Of a DNA stretch of 52,652 nt, positions 33,992-41,900 are shown piece after piece. The stretch comes from Deltaproteobacteria bacterium (GTDB lineage Bacteria; Myxococcota_A; UBA9160; UBA4427). Below the pieces are notes generated by a model, which worked only from the letters and a program-made list of their open reading frames with translations, had not been told where the DNA came from and made no database searches. The translations under genes and the position numbers were made by a program. The stretch lies in NCBI GenBank assembly GCA_002719955.1, contig PBFW01000007.1, forward strand, positions 375,077 through 427,728, written 5' to 3'. The stretch's first letter is position 1; each line of letters starts with the position of its first letter.

Positions 33992-34774
33992 ATGATCGAT
34001 CTCGAGGGAAAAGTAGCGCTGGTCAGTGGTGGCGCTCGCGGACAGGGGGCCTGCGAGGCAAGGCTCTTCGCAGAGCTCGGCGCCCGTGTCGTGATCGGCG
34101 ACGTGCTCGAGAGCGAGGGCGAGACGGTTGCCGGGGAGATCGGCGCGGCAGCCGTGTCGTGTCGGCTGGACGTCACCTCGGGCGAGGACTGGGAGGGGGC
34201 GATCGCCACTGCCGTCGACCGCTTCGGCCGACTCGACGTACTGGTGAACAATGCGGGGATCGCGCCCGACGGGGCGTTTCTCCAGGACACGCCTGAAGAG
34301 CTCTTCATGAAAGTGGTCGCCGTGAACCAGATGGGCGTCTTCCTCGGAATGAAGCACGTCTTCGAGCCAATGCAGGCGTCCGGTGGCGGATCGATCATCA
34401 ATATCTCCTCGACCGCCGGTTTTCGCGGCGTGAACCGCGCGATTCCCTACGCAGCGACAAAATGGGCGGTCCGGGGGATGACGAAGACGGCCGCGATCGA
34501 GTACGGCCCCCACGGCATCCGGGTGAATTCGGTGCACCCGGGCGTCATCGACACCGCGATGGTCGGCTGGGAGCGACTCGACGAACGCGCGCGCCACGCA
34601 GTCGTCGGGTCTCTGCCGATCGCCCGGATCGGCACAGCAACGGAAGTCGCACGAATGGTCGCCTTCCTCGCATCGGATGCGAGCGCCTACAGCACCGGAG
34701 GCGAGTTCCTCGTGGACGGCGGCTCGCTAGCAGGCCAACCCCTCTTCCGCGACACAGAACTCGGGAAGCGATGA
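33992..34774 (+). CDS. SDR family oxidoreductase, hydroxysteroid-dehydrogenase-like
   Basis: 260 residues. Classical SDR features: cofactor loop SGGARGQG (residues 12-19), GDVLESEGE giving an NAD-type Asp, LVNNAGIAPDG, and catalytic Ser in NISSTAGFRG with Tyr153-x3-Lys157 (PYAATKWA). The C-terminus VDGGSLAGQP is standard. The closest pattern I know is 3-alpha(or 20-beta)-hydroxysteroid dehydrogenases, though substrate cannot be fixed. Its stop overlaps the start of the double CoA-transferase in ATGA, indicating translational coupling: SDR, CoA-transferase and NTF2-like protein form an operon. Confidence 0.92.
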   Translation: MIDLEGKVALVSGGARGQGACEARLFAELGARVVIGDVLESEGETVAGEIGAAAVSCRLDVTSGEDWEGAIATAVDRFGRLDVLVNNAGIAPDGAFLQDTPEELFMKVVAVNQMGVFLGMKHVFEPMQASGGGSIINISSTAGFRGVNRAIPYAATKWAVRGMTKTAAIEYGPHGIRVNSVHPGVIDTAMVGWERLDERARHAVVGSLPIARIGTATEVARMVAFLASDASAYSTGGEFLVDGGSLAGQPLFRDTELGKR

Positions 34775-37323
34775 GCACAGGCACTGACGATCCTGGGCCG
34801 CTCGCCGGGCTCGACATCGTCGATTTCGGACATTATTTCGCGGCGCCGATCGCCTCGATGCTGCTCGCAGACCAGGGCGCGAACGTCGTCCGCGTTCTCG
34901 CCCCCAGCGGCCCAGAGCTACCGCAGCCGCAGCACCGCGTCCTCAACCGAAACAAGAGGGTGGTGAACCTCGACCTTCGGACAACGGACGGGCGTGCCGC
35001 CGCCCGTACCCTCGCGGAGCGAGCCGACGTGGTCATCGAGAGCTTTCGCCCCGGCGTGATGGCCCGCCGGACGCTCGACTACGCAAGCCTCGCGCCATCG
35101 AATCCCGGCCTCGTCTACCTCTCCCTCCCCGGCTTCGCCTCGACGGATTCCGCTCGCGCCGACATCCAGGCCTGGGAAGGTGTCGTCAGTGCTGCCTCTG
35201 CTCTCTATACGACGGGCCTCCGTCAGCGCTTGAACTATCCGCCGCTCTACGTTCCCGCACCGATCTGCTCGACCTTTGCAGCGATGCACGGCGCGATTGC
35301 GGTCCTCGCCGCAATCGCCCATCGCGATCGAACGGGATGTGGTGCGTTGCTGGAAGTGCCACTCGTGAACGCCGGCATCTCGACCTGCACCCGGAGCTTC
35401 GTCTACGACGGAGGCAAGCTCCGGGCCGAGACTTCCCCGACGAGCGAGCTGCCTGCTTTTCTGGCGCCGTTGGCGATCGAGAACGAAGACGACCCCGAGA
35501 CCCGGCGTTCGAAGCTCGAGGGCTTCGCGCGCCTGGCGCCACCGATCTTCACGACCCATCAGTACACGACTGCGGATGACCGTCGATTGCAGGTCATGCC
35601 GATCAAACCCGAGATGGCCAAACGCTTCTTCGACCTGCTCGGGCTGACGGCAAGGCTCAAGAGCGAGGGCTTCGTCATCGAGAGCCCCTGGACACGCTAC
35701 GACCTAGGCCTCGGGAACAACCTCGCGAGCTCCTGGACGCTCGATCGCGAGCGCTCGCTCCGGGTGATCGAGCTCGTCGGAGAGGTCGTCGCGACCCGTG
35801 AGGCCGACCATTGGGAGGCGACCTTCGCTGATGCCGGCATCCCGGTCGGCGTCCTGCGATCCCGCGAAGAGTGGCTGGCCACGGATGCGCTCCTCGACGC
35901 TGGTCTGCTGACGCGCATGCGGGGCGGCCCAACCGAGCTGACGGTCGCCGGTCCCGTTTCGGAAGTGAGCGGTCCCCGAGGCACCCGCACCGACCGAGCA
36001 CCACGCGAGCCCGAAATCGTCCATTCCAGCGAGGTCGAGAACCTCTTCGACGAAAAGCCCCGCTCCTCGGGCCCCCCCTCCGGCAGTGCCCACCAGAAGA
36101 GCGAGCTCCTCTCGGGAGTCAAGGTCCTCGATCTCTGCAACGTCGTCGCCGGGCCGAACGCGGCCTACACCCTCGCGCAGTTCGGGGCGGACGTGATCCG
36201 GATCGAACCACCCAAGAGCTTCAATCTACCGATGCACCTCGAGTGGACCCTCGAGGTCAACCAGGGCAAACGGAGTACCGTGGTGGATCTCGGCACGACG
36301 CCGGGACGCGAGGTCTTTGCGCGCCTCATTCGCTGGGCGGATCTCGTCGTCCACAATCGGCTCGACGACGTCGCTGAACGACTCGGCATGACGCCTGCAC
36401 AGCTCCACGAGATCGACCCGAACGTCGTGGTCTGCCAGAACTCCGCCTTTGGAGGTCCACATCGCAGCCCATGGGATCGCATCCCCGGCTACGACCCTAT
36501 GCCCAACATGACCACCGGCCTCGACGTGCTCGCCGGAACGCGTTCGAAACCTCGGGGCATGACCGAAATCTTCGCGGATCTGATGGGCGGTCTCGGTACG
36601 GCCTTCTCCGGCCTGCTCGGACTGCATCAGCAGCGCGCCTGCGGCCACGCGGGCGAAGGACGATCCTCGTTGGCCCGCGCGGCCAACTACTATCAGCTTC
36701 CCTACATGATCGGCGAGCAGGGCCGCAGCGATTGGGGCCAGGGCGCGGGTCCCGACACACGGGGCGACTGCTGGTCGCAACGCATGTATTCCTGTCGCGA
36801 CGCATGGCTCTACGTCGGCACTCGCGAGGATCGACGAAGGTTGCTCGCGGAGACCGTGACCGGGCGCTCAGATGCCAGTGAGCCGGACCTCGAGGCCGCC
36901 TTCGCCGATCGAAGCGTCGAGGAATGGATCGAAGTGCTCTCGGCGCAAGACATCGGATGTCACAAGGTCACGAGCCTCGACGAGCTATGCGACCCGTCCC
37001 GAATTCGCCGGGTCGGAAACGAACCCGCGGACGAGCATGCAACAGGTGCGCTCGAGATCCTGTGCTGGCCCGATCATCCGAGCGGTTTGCCGATCGTCCT
37101 TCCCGAAGCCGCCTGGGTCCAGGTGGGCGAAGCGCGCTCCTACCGAAGACTCGCCCCGACCCCCCGCGTCGGAGCGCATACCCGTGAGGTCCTCGCCGAG
37201 CTCGGCTATTCGCAGACGGAGATCGAACGGCTCTTCGAGCTGCGGGTCGCCCACGAATGGCTGCCCGCAATCGGCGACGATGAGACCTTCTTCTTCCGGC
37301 AGGAAAGGGTAGACAAGACATGA
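34771..37323 (+). CDS. Double-length CaiB/BaiF (family III) CoA-transferase
   Basis: 850 residues, twice the usual 400. The first module starts LAGLDIVDFGHYFAAPIASM then LLADQGANVVRV. The second begins near residue 447 with LLSGVKVLDLCNVVAGPNAA then YTLAQFGADVIRIEPP. In the second, VCQNSAFGGPHRSPWDRIPG then YDPMPNMTTGL is the segment that carries the nucleophilic Asp in family III enzymes; the first module has VYLSLPGFASTDSARADIQA at that place, so both retain an Asp. Family role: move CoA from one thioester to a carboxylate. The fusion would give an internal pseudo-dimer. Overlaps with SDR (ATGA) and NTF2-like gene (ATGA) place it mid-operon. Confidence 0.93.
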   Translation: MSTGTDDPGPLAGLDIVDFGHYFAAPIASMLLADQGANVVRVLAPSGPELPQPQHRVLNRNKRVVNLDLRTTDGRAAARTLAERADVVIESFRPGVMARRTLDYASLAPSNPGLVYLSLPGFASTDSARADIQAWEGVVSAASALYTTGLRQRLNYPPLYVPAPICSTFAAMHGAIAVLAAIAHRDRTGCGALLEVPLVNAGISTCTRSFVYDGGKLRAETSPTSELPAFLAPLAIENEDDPETRRSKLEGFARLAPPIFTTHQYTTADDRRLQVMPIKPEMAKRFFDLLGLTARLKSEGFVIESPWTRYDLGLGNNLASSWTLDRERSLRVIELVGEVVATREADHWEATFADAGIPVGVLRSREEWLATDALLDAGLLTRMRGGPTELTVAGPVSEVSGPRGTRTDRAPREPEIVHSSEVENLFDEKPRSSGPPSGSAHQKSELLSGVKVLDLCNVVAGPNAAYTLAQFGADVIRIEPPKSFNLPMHLEWTLEVNQGKRSTVVDLGTTPGREVFARLIRWADLVVHNRLDDVAERLGMTPAQLHEIDPNVVVCQNSAFGGPHRSPWDRIPGYDPMPNMTTGLDVLAGTRSKPRGMTEIFADLMGGLGTAFSGLLGLHQQRACGHAGEGRSSLARAANYYQLPYMIGEQGRSDWGQGAGPDTRGDCWSQRMYSCRDAWLYVGTREDRRRLLAETVTGRSDASEPDLEAAFADRSVEEWIEVLSAQDIGCHKVTSLDELCDPSRIRRVGNEPADEHATGALEILCWPDHPSGLPIVLPEAAWVQVGEARSYRRLAPTPRVGAHTREVLAELGYSQTEIERLFELRVAHEWLPAIGDDETFFFRQERVDKT

Positions 37324-37715
37324 GTGATGAGCTTCGCCTGCAACGAATCGAGGATCGCGAGGCGATTCGCGACCTGCTCTCGCAATATTGCTACCTGATC
37401 GCCAGCGGGGACGTCGATGGGGTCGTCGCTCTTTTCACCGATGATTGTCGAGTGGAGATCCTGGGTCGTCACTTCGAGGGAGAGGCAGGACTTCGTAGCC
37501 TCTATGCCGATGCCCTGGCGGTGCAGCCCAAGCCCTATGTCCACAACCACTGGATCGAGACCCTCGACGGCGACTCGGCCTCCGGTCGTGCGGTCTTTGA
37601 GATCCGCCAGATCCGAGACGGTCAACCCGAGACGGGGGGTGGCTGCTACGAGGACCGCTACTGCAAGCAGGATGGGGTCTGGCGATTCGAGCAGCGGACC
37701 TTTCGCACCTATTGA
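37320..37715 (+). CDS. NTF2-like/SnoaL-like protein
   Basis: 131 residues, cone-shaped alpha+beta barrel pattern: IEDREAIRDLLSQYCYLIAS then GDVDGVVALFTDDCRVE, HNHWIETLDGDSASGRAVFE, and GGCYEDRYCKQDGVWRFEQR. This is the scytalone-dehydratase/SnoaL group, which isomerises, dehydrates or hydrates small hydrophobic substrates, as ketosteroid isomerase does. The start overlaps the CoA-transferase stop in ATGA. Its 3' end overlaps the convergent NTF2-like gene by 7 bp. Confidence 0.88.
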   Translation: MSDELRLQRIEDREAIRDLLSQYCYLIASGDVDGVVALFTDDCRVEILGRHFEGEAGLRSLYADALAVQPKPYVHNHWIETLDGDSASGRAVFEIRQIRDGQPETGGGCYEDRYCKQDGVWRFEQRTFRTY

Positions 37716-38131
37716 ACCGGTGAGCCGTCGAGCTGCGCCCCCGTACGCGACGACATCGCCTGTTCCCGGTCGTAGATATCGACCTGCTCAGCCCACAGCC
37801 CCTTGCCCGCATAGAGGAGCGAAGACATGCCGTGGTAGAGGCCCGAGGATTCATCGGTCGCACCGGGCATCGAACATTGCCAGTAGAAGACCAGTCTCTG
37901 ATCGTCCGCGACATGCCAGACGTCGGTGAAGATCCGCTCCGCGAGACCCGCCATCGCCCGCTCCAGGAAACCGGCAATGGCGTCGCGCCCCTGGTGCCAG
38001 CCGAAGATCGGGTCGAAATAGCGCGCGTCCTCGGCAAAGAGCACCGCCAGACCCGGCCAGTCTCCCGTACCGCGCAAGCGGATGTGTCTCTCGTAGGCCT
38101 CTAGAATCTCTTCGCGAGCCGTGTGGTCCAT
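37709..38131 (-). CDS. NTF2-like/SnoaL-like protein (second, convergent)
   Basis: 140 residues from ATG 38131, with AGGAGG five nt before it. Motifs: EEILEAYERHIRLRGTGDWP then LAVLFAEDARYFDPIFGWHQ, GRDAIAGFLERAM and LVFYWQCSMPG. It is clearly a different subgroup from the convergent neighbour. Within 11 bp of the start codon the sequence becomes a family C left end, and the next 560 bp are repeat DNA, so any promoter must lie inside the mobile element or be lost. Confidence 0.85.
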   Translation of the reverse strand: MDHTAREEILEAYERHIRLRGTGDWPGLAVLFAEDARYFDPIFGWHQGRDAIAGFLERAMAGLAERIFTDVWHVADDQRLVFYWQCSMPGATDESSGLYHGMSSLLYAGKGLWAEQVDIYDREQAMSSRTGAQLDGSPVQ

Positions 38132-38141
38132 TCGGCCCTCC

Positions 38142-38185
38142 TGTGGGTTCTCAGAATCGGTCCGTCCTGAAAATATTGAGCTCTT
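38142..38185 (+). repeat. Family C left end, solo
   Basis: TGTGGGTTCTCAGAATCGG then TCCGTCC and ATTGAGC match other left ends. It lies immediately upstream of the RBS of the minus-strand NTF2-like gene and 44 bp before a near-complete family C element. Confidence 0.7.
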
Positions 38186-38228
38186 CAATCTCGGCACTCG
38201 ATCGGCCAACGCCAGACGGTCGTTATGT

Positions 38229-38704
38229 TGTGCGTTCTCAATATTGGTCCACTCCGGATCCATTGAGCTTGTCCAGGTCGGGGCAAATCGCCGAACCGCC
38301 GATGATAGGCCGGTTTCAGGAGGAAATTCAGTCTCGAGACAGGTTACCGGCAGGTGCAGGATGCCCCCCGCAACATAGTTGGGGACAGTCTCTGCTCTCA
38401 CAGACTGAATGGCGGGGGGGGGAATCGAGGGCGACCTCGCCTCCGGGGCGAATCCCGGTCAAGCAGGAAAAATACAGGGGCCTTCTTTGAATTCAATCTC
38501 CCCTGGACGAATCACGTCCGAAATTCCCCAGTATTTCCGAAGATGTAACGTCGAATTCCCTGTGATCCGGAGCAGCGAATTCCTTACGCTGAACAGGGAA
38601 ATCCAGGCAAACTAGATCGGCTCCGATCCGCGGTGATGCAGCCTGCCGCCCTTCTTAGCGTCACAGTCAGTTCTCGACCGTCGGACGAATATTGAGAACA
38701 GACA
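38229..38704. mobile_element. Family C MITE-like element, copy 1 (476 bp)
   Basis: The left end TGTGCGTTCTCAATATTGG plus TCC and the right end, read inward on the other strand, TGTCTGTTCTCAATATTCG plus TCC, match at 19 of 22 positions. Inside there is no transposase frame. The last 100 bp (from ACAGGGAAATCC, with CCGCGGTGATGC) align with the end of copy 2 at 41475-41871, and GACTGAATGGCGG parallels GACTCAATGGCGA there. No target-site duplication is obvious. It appears to be a non-autonomous element mobilised by an unseen transposase. Confidence 0.7.
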
Positions 38705-38989
38705 GGGGATCCGGCATGCACTTGACGGCGGACGCAACCGCGGCTGCATGTCCGACTGAGCCGGCGCATCGGCCGCCCTTGCGCAGCGGCGATCGGGTGT
38801 ATCGTTCCTTCCGTCTCGGACCACAGGTGTCGCGAGATGAAGGAGAACGATCTTGTCTCTCATCGGTTGCCTAGCAAGTCGCCCCTCTCCCGCTGCGATT
38901 GACGCTCACCTCGGACGCACGACGCCTGACCCGCGGCAGCGGAAGGCGCCCGAACTCGGCCGTCTGAATCCGGGGATCGGGGTGGGCGA
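38705..38989. other. Upstream region of the second CoA-transferase
   Basis: No gene is supported. CCGAACTCGGCCG then TCTGAATCC near 38949 weakly resembles the inner part of a family A end. A 21-codon frame at 38837 (MKENDLVSHRLP) has no upstream RBS and is probably chance. Confidence 0.35.
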
Positions 38990-41422
38990 GTGACCGGCGG
39001 CATGATTCCGCTCGATGGAGTGCGGGTCCTCGATCTCTCGAGCGAGATCGCCGGCCCCTACGCCACGCGCCTGCTCGCGGATTCCGGTGCGGATGTGGTG
39101 AAGATCGAGGCACCGGGCGGAGACCCGATGCGCGGCTTCTGCACGCCTCGCATGCTTACGCTCGGGGAGCCGCTGCCCCCCGGCAAGGCAGGCCCCCTCT
39201 TCCACTTCCTCAATACTTCGAAACGAAGTGCGGTCCTCGACCTCGAGCAGTCGAGCGACCGCGATCTCTTCCGCGGGTTGGCGGCGGGGGCGGACCTGGT
39301 CGTAGAGAGCTTCGCACCGGGAACCCTCGAAGAGCAGGGGCTGGGATTCGAGGCCCTCTCCCGTGAAAACCCACGCCTCTCCCTGGTCTCCATCTCGCCC
39401 TTCGGACAGGACGGTCCCTGGCGCGATCGGCCCGCCACAGAGTTCACCCTCCAGGCCGAGACGGGATCCCTGGCCTTCCGCGGCTACCCTGACCGACCGC
39501 CCGTGGCGACGGGGGGGCGGATCGGCGAGTTCGCCAGCGGGATCTTTGCCGCGGTGGCGGCGCTCTCCGCTTGGACGAACGTCGGGAGCGGCGGCCGCGG
39601 AACCCACGTCGACGTCTCGATGCTGGAGGTCATGCTCCACTGCTTCCAGTCCTACCACTATATACAGGGGCAGATGCAGCCCGGAGAGCTGGCGGCGATG
39701 AACGTCGAGGCTCCGTGCATCGAGCCCACGCGAGACGGCTGGGTGGGATTCGCGACTGTTACGGTCCAACAGTGGGTGGCGCTGACGAAGCTCATTGAGC
39801 GACCCGAGCTAGGCGAGGACCACGATCTCGACCTGCCGCCGGGCCGCTACGACCAGCGCGAACGGGTGCTCGAAGCCGTCCAGGCGTGGACGAGCCAACG
39901 CAGCACCGAAGAGGTGGTGGAGGCCGCGGTGGCGCTCCGCATCCCCGTGGCTCCGGTGGGCGACGGACGCTCGGTCCTCGAGGCCGACCACTACCGCAAT
40001 CGAGGAGTCTTCGTTCCCAATCCGGCTGGCTTCCTCCAGCCCCGTGTCCCCTTCCGTCTGAGCAAGGCCCAGCTCTCCACCCCGCGCCCGGCGCCGGAGC
40101 TCGGCGCCGACAACGACTCAGTACGCGCCGAGGCCCGAGAGCAGATGCACGGCGCCAGCAGCAAGGGCTCGGATGAAAAGCTCGAGCGAGGGCCGCTTTC
40201 GGGCCTGCGCGTGGTGGACTTCACCGCCTTCTGGGCGGGACCCTATGCGACCGCCTACTTCGCCGCCCTGGGCGCAGACGTAGTCAAGATCGAATCCATG
40301 CAGCGGCCGGACGGAATGCGCTTCGCCAACGCCTTCGAGCCAGTGGACGGTATCACCTGGGAGTGGGCGTCGGTCTTCCACGGGGCAAACCCCGGCAAGC
40401 GCGACCTCACCCTCGATCTGGGCAGCAAGGAGGGGCTCGCCCTGGCGCACCGCCTAATAGAGAATTGCGACGTGGTGATCGAGAACTTCTCGCCGCGAGT
40501 CATGGAGCGCTTCGGTCTCGACGAGGCCGGGGTACGCGCACTCAACCCCGAGGCCTTGCTGGTACGCATGCCCGCCTACGGGCTCGACGGCCCGTGGCGC
40601 GAACGCACGGGCTTCGCCATGAACATCGAGCAGGCCTCCGGGCTCGCCTGGACCACGGGCTATCCGGACCGCCAGCCGCTGGTCCCGCGCGGCGTGTGCG
40701 ACCCCAGCGGCGGCATGTCGGCGGTCTTCGCCACCCTGCTCGGACTCGCCGCGCGCAAGCGGGGGAGCGGCGGCCAACAGATCGAAGTGCCGCTCGTCGA
40801 GGTGGGCCTCAACTTGGCTGCCGAGCAGGTCGCGGAGTGGAGCGCCAACGGAGTGCTCCTCGAGCGCCACGCAAACCGCGGCCCGAGCGCGGTACCTCAG
40901 GGCGTCTTTGCCGGACGCGATGGCGCCTGGCTGGCGCTCTCGGTTGCAAACGACGACCAATGGCGACGGCTGGTCGCGGCCCTGGGAAGCCCGGCCTGGG
41001 CCACGGACCCCGCCCTCTCGAAAGCAAGCGGAAGGCGCGCCGCCGAGGATTCGCTCGAAGCGGCGCTGGTGAGCATCCTGGCCGAGCGCGACGCCGACGA
41101 GCAGGTCGAGGCTCTCAGCACCGCCGGCGTGCCCGCCGCCCTGCTGCGCAATGTGCGCGCAGTCCTGCCCCACCCCCAGCTCGACACCCGAGGCTTCCTG
41201 CACTTCATGGAGCACCCGATCGCCGGTCGCATCGGGTACCCGAACTTTCCCATGCGCTTCTCCGGCGAGTATCCGACGCTGCGCGGGCCGGCCCCTACCC
41301 TCGGCCAGCACAATGCAGAGCTGTTGAGGGAGAAGCTCGGCCTGGGCGACGACGAAATCGCCGCCCTGCAGGAGGCCAGGGTTATCGGTCAGCGTCCGGA
41401 CTTCGTCAGCAACGAACTGTAA
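38990..41422 (+). CDS. Double-length CaiB/BaiF (family III) CoA-transferase, second locus
   Basis: 810 residues from GTG 38990; ATG 39002 is an alternative and neither has a strong RBS. Module 1: IPLDGVRVLDLSSEIAGPYA then TRLLADSGADVVKIEAPGGD, with SISPFGQDGPWRDRPATEFT. Module 2 from about residue 400: LSGLRVVDFTAFWAGPYATA then YFAALGADVVKIESMQRPDG, with RMPAYGLDGPWRERTGFAMN. Both modules carry the G-x-x-GPW-R-x-x (F/T) region preceding the active site. The paralogue at 34771 has the same two-module plan but only moderate similarity, so they probably accept different acids. It stands alone, bordered by a family B end 3 bp after the stop. Confidence 0.92.
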   Translation: MTGGMIPLDGVRVLDLSSEIAGPYATRLLADSGADVVKIEAPGGDPMRGFCTPRMLTLGEPLPPGKAGPLFHFLNTSKRSAVLDLEQSSDRDLFRGLAAGADLVVESFAPGTLEEQGLGFEALSRENPRLSLVSISPFGQDGPWRDRPATEFTLQAETGSLAFRGYPDRPPVATGGRIGEFASGIFAAVAALSAWTNVGSGGRGTHVDVSMLEVMLHCFQSYHYIQGQMQPGELAAMNVEAPCIEPTRDGWVGFATVTVQQWVALTKLIERPELGEDHDLDLPPGRYDQRERVLEAVQAWTSQRSTEEVVEAAVALRIPVAPVGDGRSVLEADHYRNRGVFVPNPAGFLQPRVPFRLSKAQLSTPRPAPELGADNDSVRAEAREQMHGASSKGSDEKLERGPLSGLRVVDFTAFWAGPYATAYFAALGADVVKIESMQRPDGMRFANAFEPVDGITWEWASVFHGANPGKRDLTLDLGSKEGLALAHRLIENCDVVIENFSPRVMERFGLDEAGVRALNPEALLVRMPAYGLDGPWRERTGFAMNIEQASGLAWTTGYPDRQPLVPRGVCDPSGGMSAVFATLLGLAARKRGSGGQQIEVPLVEVGLNLAAEQVAEWSANGVLLERHANRGPSAVPQGVFAGRDGAWLALSVANDDQWRRLVAALGSPAWATDPALSKASGRRAAEDSLEAALVSILAERDADEQVEALSTAGVPAALLRNVRAVLPHPQLDTRGFLHFMEHPIAGRIGYPNFPMRFSGEYPTLRGPAPTLGQHNAELLREKLGLGDDEIAALQEARVIGQRPDFVSNEL

Positions 41423-41425
41423 CCC

Positions 41426-41474
41426 CGCTGCGACCCAAGACATTCTGGACCGCGCCCGTTGCAATGGCAACGCC
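41426..41474 (-). mobile_element. Family B end, solo
   Basis: CGCTGCGACCCAAGACATTC then TGGACC and CGTTGCAATGGCAACGCC is a family B terminal repeat with its hairpin. On the minus strand it reads ALPLQRARSRMS, the transposase C-terminal tail, so this is a right end pointing away from the CoA-transferase. It joins directly to family C copy 2. Confidence 0.75.
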
Positions 41475-41871
41475 TGTGCGTTCTCAGGATCGGTCCTGTG
41501 TGTTCTCCGTATTCGTCTGTCGTCCTCCGCGCCAGGAATATTCTGATCGGAACCGCTGCCAGCCGCAAAGCTGAATAGGACGAGTGCCGCCAACCGCGGA
41601 AGCAAACCCAATCGCGAAAACCCCGCGGCATCGCGGGGTTTTCTGGGTCCATCTCGGGATGAGTTCGGGAAGTCTCCGGTCCCGAAGACTCAATGGCGAT
41701 GCGGGGAGTCTTGCGCGAACTCGTCTCTGGGTCCGATCTCTGTTAAGCAGGGAAAACACAGGGAAATCTAGGCTAACTAGAACGGCCTCCAATCCGCGGT
41801 GATGCCGCCGGCCGCCCTTCTTTTCGTCGCAGTCAGATCTCGACCGTCGGACGAATAGTGAGAACGGACAA
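41475..41871. mobile_element. Family C MITE-like element, copy 2 (397 bp)
   Basis: Left end TGTGCGTTCTCAGGATCGG plus TCC; right end on the opposite strand TGTCCGTTCTCACTATTCG plus TCC, 17 of 22 positions matching. The interior holds a strong hairpin (41617-41642) and a stretch shared with copy 1 and with 15638-15790. No coding capacity is seen. Its right border is 30 bp from the stop codon of the TonB receptor gene. Confidence 0.7.
41617..41642. terminator. Rho-independent terminator-like hairpin inside family C copy 2
   Basis: AAAACCCCGCG-GCAT-CGCGGGGTTTT is a perfect 11 bp stem with a 4 nt loop and T-tracts in both directions, so it can end transcription from the CoA-transferase side and from the TonB receptor side. 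Shorter versions occur at 15644 and, next to the tRNA gene, at 52501. Confidence 0.75.
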
Positions 41872-41900
41872 GAGCTCCGCCCTCACGCAGCGTGATCGTC

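Noticed and set aside
32743..34401. 552-codon frame as a larger alcohol dehydrogenase fusion
   Set aside because: The first 188 codons are antisense to the SDR gene; GTG 33837 has a strong RBS and marks the MDR start.
34462..34770. In-frame 103-codon extension of the double CoA-transferase
   Set aside because: It is an overlapping frame inside the SDR gene; the true start is the ATGA overlap at 34771.
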